From positions 1 through 64,000 of the forward strand of contig JAAZYR010000003.1 of the NCBI GenBank assembly GCA_014239555.1: a stretch of 64,000 nucleotides of DNA. The letters are read 5' to 3'. Position numbers and translations under genes: made by a program. Positions within the stretch are counted from its first letter, which is position 1. Each line of letters begins with the position of its first letter. Below are positions 62,547 to 64,000 of this stretch, one piece after another. Under the pieces are notes generated by a model. That model did not search any database, was not told where the DNA came from, and saw nothing but the letters and a program-made list of their open reading frames with translations. This DNA is from Acidimicrobiales bacterium (lineage in GTDB: Bacteria; Actinomycetota; Acidimicrobiia; Acidimicrobiales; Poriferisodalaceae).

Positions 62547-63086
62547 ATGCCCAACCAGTGGAGACGACCTTTAATTGGTGCACTCGCCATTTACGTCGTT
62601 GCTGCGTCAGTGTTCCTAGTGACAGGTAGGGGAGGCTCCCAAGACCAGCTCGAACCAAAAAACACAGGACAAACATTTAACCAAGGTCTGTATTCGTTGG
62701 AGTTCACGACATTAGACGGGGTAAAAACTTCTTTTGCCGACTACGCAGGGGCCCCACTTATTGTCAATTTTTTTGCCTCCTGGTGCACCCCATGTGTCAA
62801 AGAGATGCCCGATTTCCAGCAGCTATACGAACGTCACGGTGAACGGTTCCAAATACTTGGACTTGCTGTTGAGGGCCAGCGTCCAGCACGTCAAATTGTT
62901 GAGTTAACAGGCGTTACATACCCCGTAGGGTTGGACGACAGTGACCTCCTAGTAGAACTCGGCGGGGTGGCAATGCCAACTACCGTCTTTATCTCAAAAC
63001 AAGGTGAGCTCCTCGAAAGCCACAGTGGCGTACTCACTTATTCAAATCTGATCTCTCGTACAGAAAAACTTTTTAGTAATGAATGA
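62547..63086 (+). CDS. TlpA/ResA-like thioredoxin, membrane-anchored
   Basis: 179 residues. An uncleaved-looking amino-terminal membrane segment (LIGALAIYVVAASVFLVTG), then a thioredoxin domain with FFASWCTPCVKEMPDF and the cis-proline in AMPTTVFI. It acts outside the membrane to reduce apocytochrome c cysteines or other thiols. It overlaps the ccdA-like gene by 8 nt, which supplies electrons to it. Confidence 0.9.
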   Translation: MPNQWRRPLIGALAIYVVAASVFLVTGRGGSQDQLEPKNTGQTFNQGLYSLEFTTLDGVKTSFADYAGAPLIVNFFASWCTPCVKEMPDFQQLYERHGERFQILGLAVEGQRPARQIVELTGVTYPVGLDDSDLLVELGGVAMPTTVFISKQGELLESHSGVLTYSNLISRTEKLFSNE

Positions 63087-63936
63087 CGTCAACCTGGCTT
63101 TCGCCTTTACCGCAGGCATCGTCGCCACCATCAACCCTTGTGGCTTTGCGATGCTCCCTGCATACCTCTCCTACTTTCTGGGCATTGAGGCAAACTCCGA
63201 TGGGACTCGAGGGGCAAGCATTGCTCGCGCACTCACCACAGGGTCCACTGTTTCTCTGGGATTCTTGATGGTCTTTGGAGTCGCCGGCGTATTAATTTCG
63301 GCGGGTCTGACGGCTATCCGAGAAGTAATTCCTTGGGTCGCCGTTGCAGTAGGCCTGGCCTTGGTGATTTTAGGCACCGCCGTAACTGCTGGTAAACGTA
63401 TCGACTTAGCGATGCCAAAATTCCAAAGGGGGACTGGGAGCAAAGACCTGCGGTCTCTGCTCCTTTTTGGTGTTTCTTACGCTGTGGCATCAATCTCGTG
63501 CGGGCTTCCCACCTTTATCGTCGTGGTTTCCACCTCAGTTAACGGTTTCCGCTCTGGGTTGCTTGCGTTCCTCACTTATGCCTTAGGCATGGCGATCACA
63601 TTGCTCTCGTTGACCGTAAGTTTGGCCTTAGCGCGCTCTTCTTTCCTTGAAAAATTACGCTCCCTGGTTCGGTTCGTTGATCGAGCGTCCGGATTGTTAA
63701 TGGTTCTAGCTGGCATTTATCTAGTCATGTACTGGCTAACTGAACGCGCTGGCAGTCGAACAAATTGGTTCATCGACGCGATCGAAAACTGGAGCGCGAA
63801 TCTAAGTAACACGATCACTGATCTAGGAGGGGTACGCACCGGGGTTCTTCTTAGTGTGGTCCTAGCCCTTGGCCTCATCGTCTGGTTGATTCAATTTGAG
63901 CCTGCGTCATCAGATAGCTCACCTGAGAGACTGTAA
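63079..63936 (+). CDS. ccdA: CcdA-like thiol-disulfide transporter (cytochrome c biogenesis)
   Basis: 285 residues with about seven membrane helices. The two redox cysteines are in TINPCGFAMLPAYLSYFLG (first helix) and SISCGLPTFIVVV (fourth helix). It passes electrons from cytoplasmic thioredoxin across the membrane. With the TlpA-like gene it forms the reducing arm of cytochrome c maturation, in keeping with the c-type cytochromes in this window. An extra helix and short tail follow the core. Confidence 0.9.
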   Translation: MNDVNLAFAFTAGIVATINPCGFAMLPAYLSYFLGIEANSDGTRGASIARALTTGSTVSLGFLMVFGVAGVLISAGLTAIREVIPWVAVAVGLALVILGTAVTAGKRIDLAMPKFQRGTGSKDLRSLLLFGVSYAVASISCGLPTFIVVVSTSVNGFRSGLLAFLTYALGMAITLLSLTVSLALARSSFLEKLRSLVRFVDRASGLLMVLAGIYLVMYWLTERAGSRTNWFIDAIENWSANLSNTITDLGGVRTGVLLSVVLALGLIVWLIQFEPASSDSSPERL

Positions 63937-63938
63937 AG

Positions 63939-64000
63939 ATGGCGTTGCACCTGGGCGATCACGACTTGTTACAAACAGAGCACCCTTTCCGATCCCTGCT
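63939..64000 (+). CDS. Start of an unidentified gene, cut by the window edge
   Basis: An ATG two bases after the ccdA stop opens a frame to the window edge (MALHLGDHDLLQTEHPFRSL). Too short to identify. By analogy with other actinobacteria a further cytochrome c maturation gene such as resB could follow, but the residues do not show it. Confidence 0.35.
   Translation, partial: MALHLGDHDLLQTEHPFRSL

Overview
The window reads as a chromosomal segment from an actinobacterium, most likely a marine member of the Acidimicrobiia. The pointers are a WhiB7 regulator, MshA with its YbjN-type partner, an F420-type luciferase-like oxidoreductase, a menaquinone gene (menB), a G+C content near one half by eye, and many genes that appear to be leaderless (a TANNNT -10 box only 6-8 nt before the start codon). 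The taxon is inferred from gene content, not from a search. I see no phage, insertion sequence or CRISPR array.

Layout. Positions 1-400 hold the start of tuf and upstream tRNA-Met and tRNA-Thr genes on the minus strand. Positions 400-10800 are mixed metabolic genes: a GNAT acetyltransferase, menB, an F420-type oxidoreductase, a triple-rhodanese gene overlapping a cysteine-dioxygenase-like cupin, an enoyl-CoA hydratase, tRNA-Tyr, yajQ, htpX, an HAD phosphatase, acs and a MidA-type methyltransferase.

The core, 10808-41611, is one long minus-strand block of respiratory genes. From upstream to downstream it holds a cytochrome bc complex operon (small membrane protein, 2[4Fe-4S] ferredoxin, cytochrome b6-like, subunit-IV-like, Rieske, diheme cytochrome c, unknown membrane protein), then a complete 14-gene complex I set (nuoA to nuoN), then a terminator and a new promoter, then a second, paralogous 11-gene complex I set without nuoE, nuoF and nuoG. 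The second set therefore lacks the NADH module. Its NuoD and NuoA also differ at residues known to matter at the quinone site. Divergent from the bc operon are a membrane-anchored monoheme cytochrome c and a geranylgeranyl-reductase-family flavoprotein that may act on the menaquinone tail.

Positions 44100-49100 carry heme synthesis (hemL, an HAD phosphatase, hemD, hemC, hemA). Positions 49180-54350 carry a 29-residue membrane peptide, an SAM hydroxide adenosyltransferase-like gene, proC, a YbjN-type gene, mshA, a membrane protein, a MoaD/ThiS-like protein and a histidine phosphatase. Positions 54360-61530 carry a G3E GTPase, an amidohydrolase, a small Cys-rich protein, a two-part cupin, tRNA-Lys, ybaK, a small basic protein, dut, orn and a metallo-beta-lactamase-fold hydrolase. 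The right end has whiB7 behind a long leader, then tlpA and ccdA for thiol redox work in cytochrome c maturation.

The strongest regulatory signal is the whiB7 leader (about 61630-62013). A 12-bp helix whose 5' strand lies inside an upstream reading frame competes with a strong intrinsic terminator that ends about 60 nt before whiB7. This is the layout of ribosome-mediated transcription attenuation. The genes as a whole describe a menaquinone-based respiratory chain with two kinds of complex I, a bc complex, c-type cytochromes, and the heme and cytochrome maturation steps that supply them.
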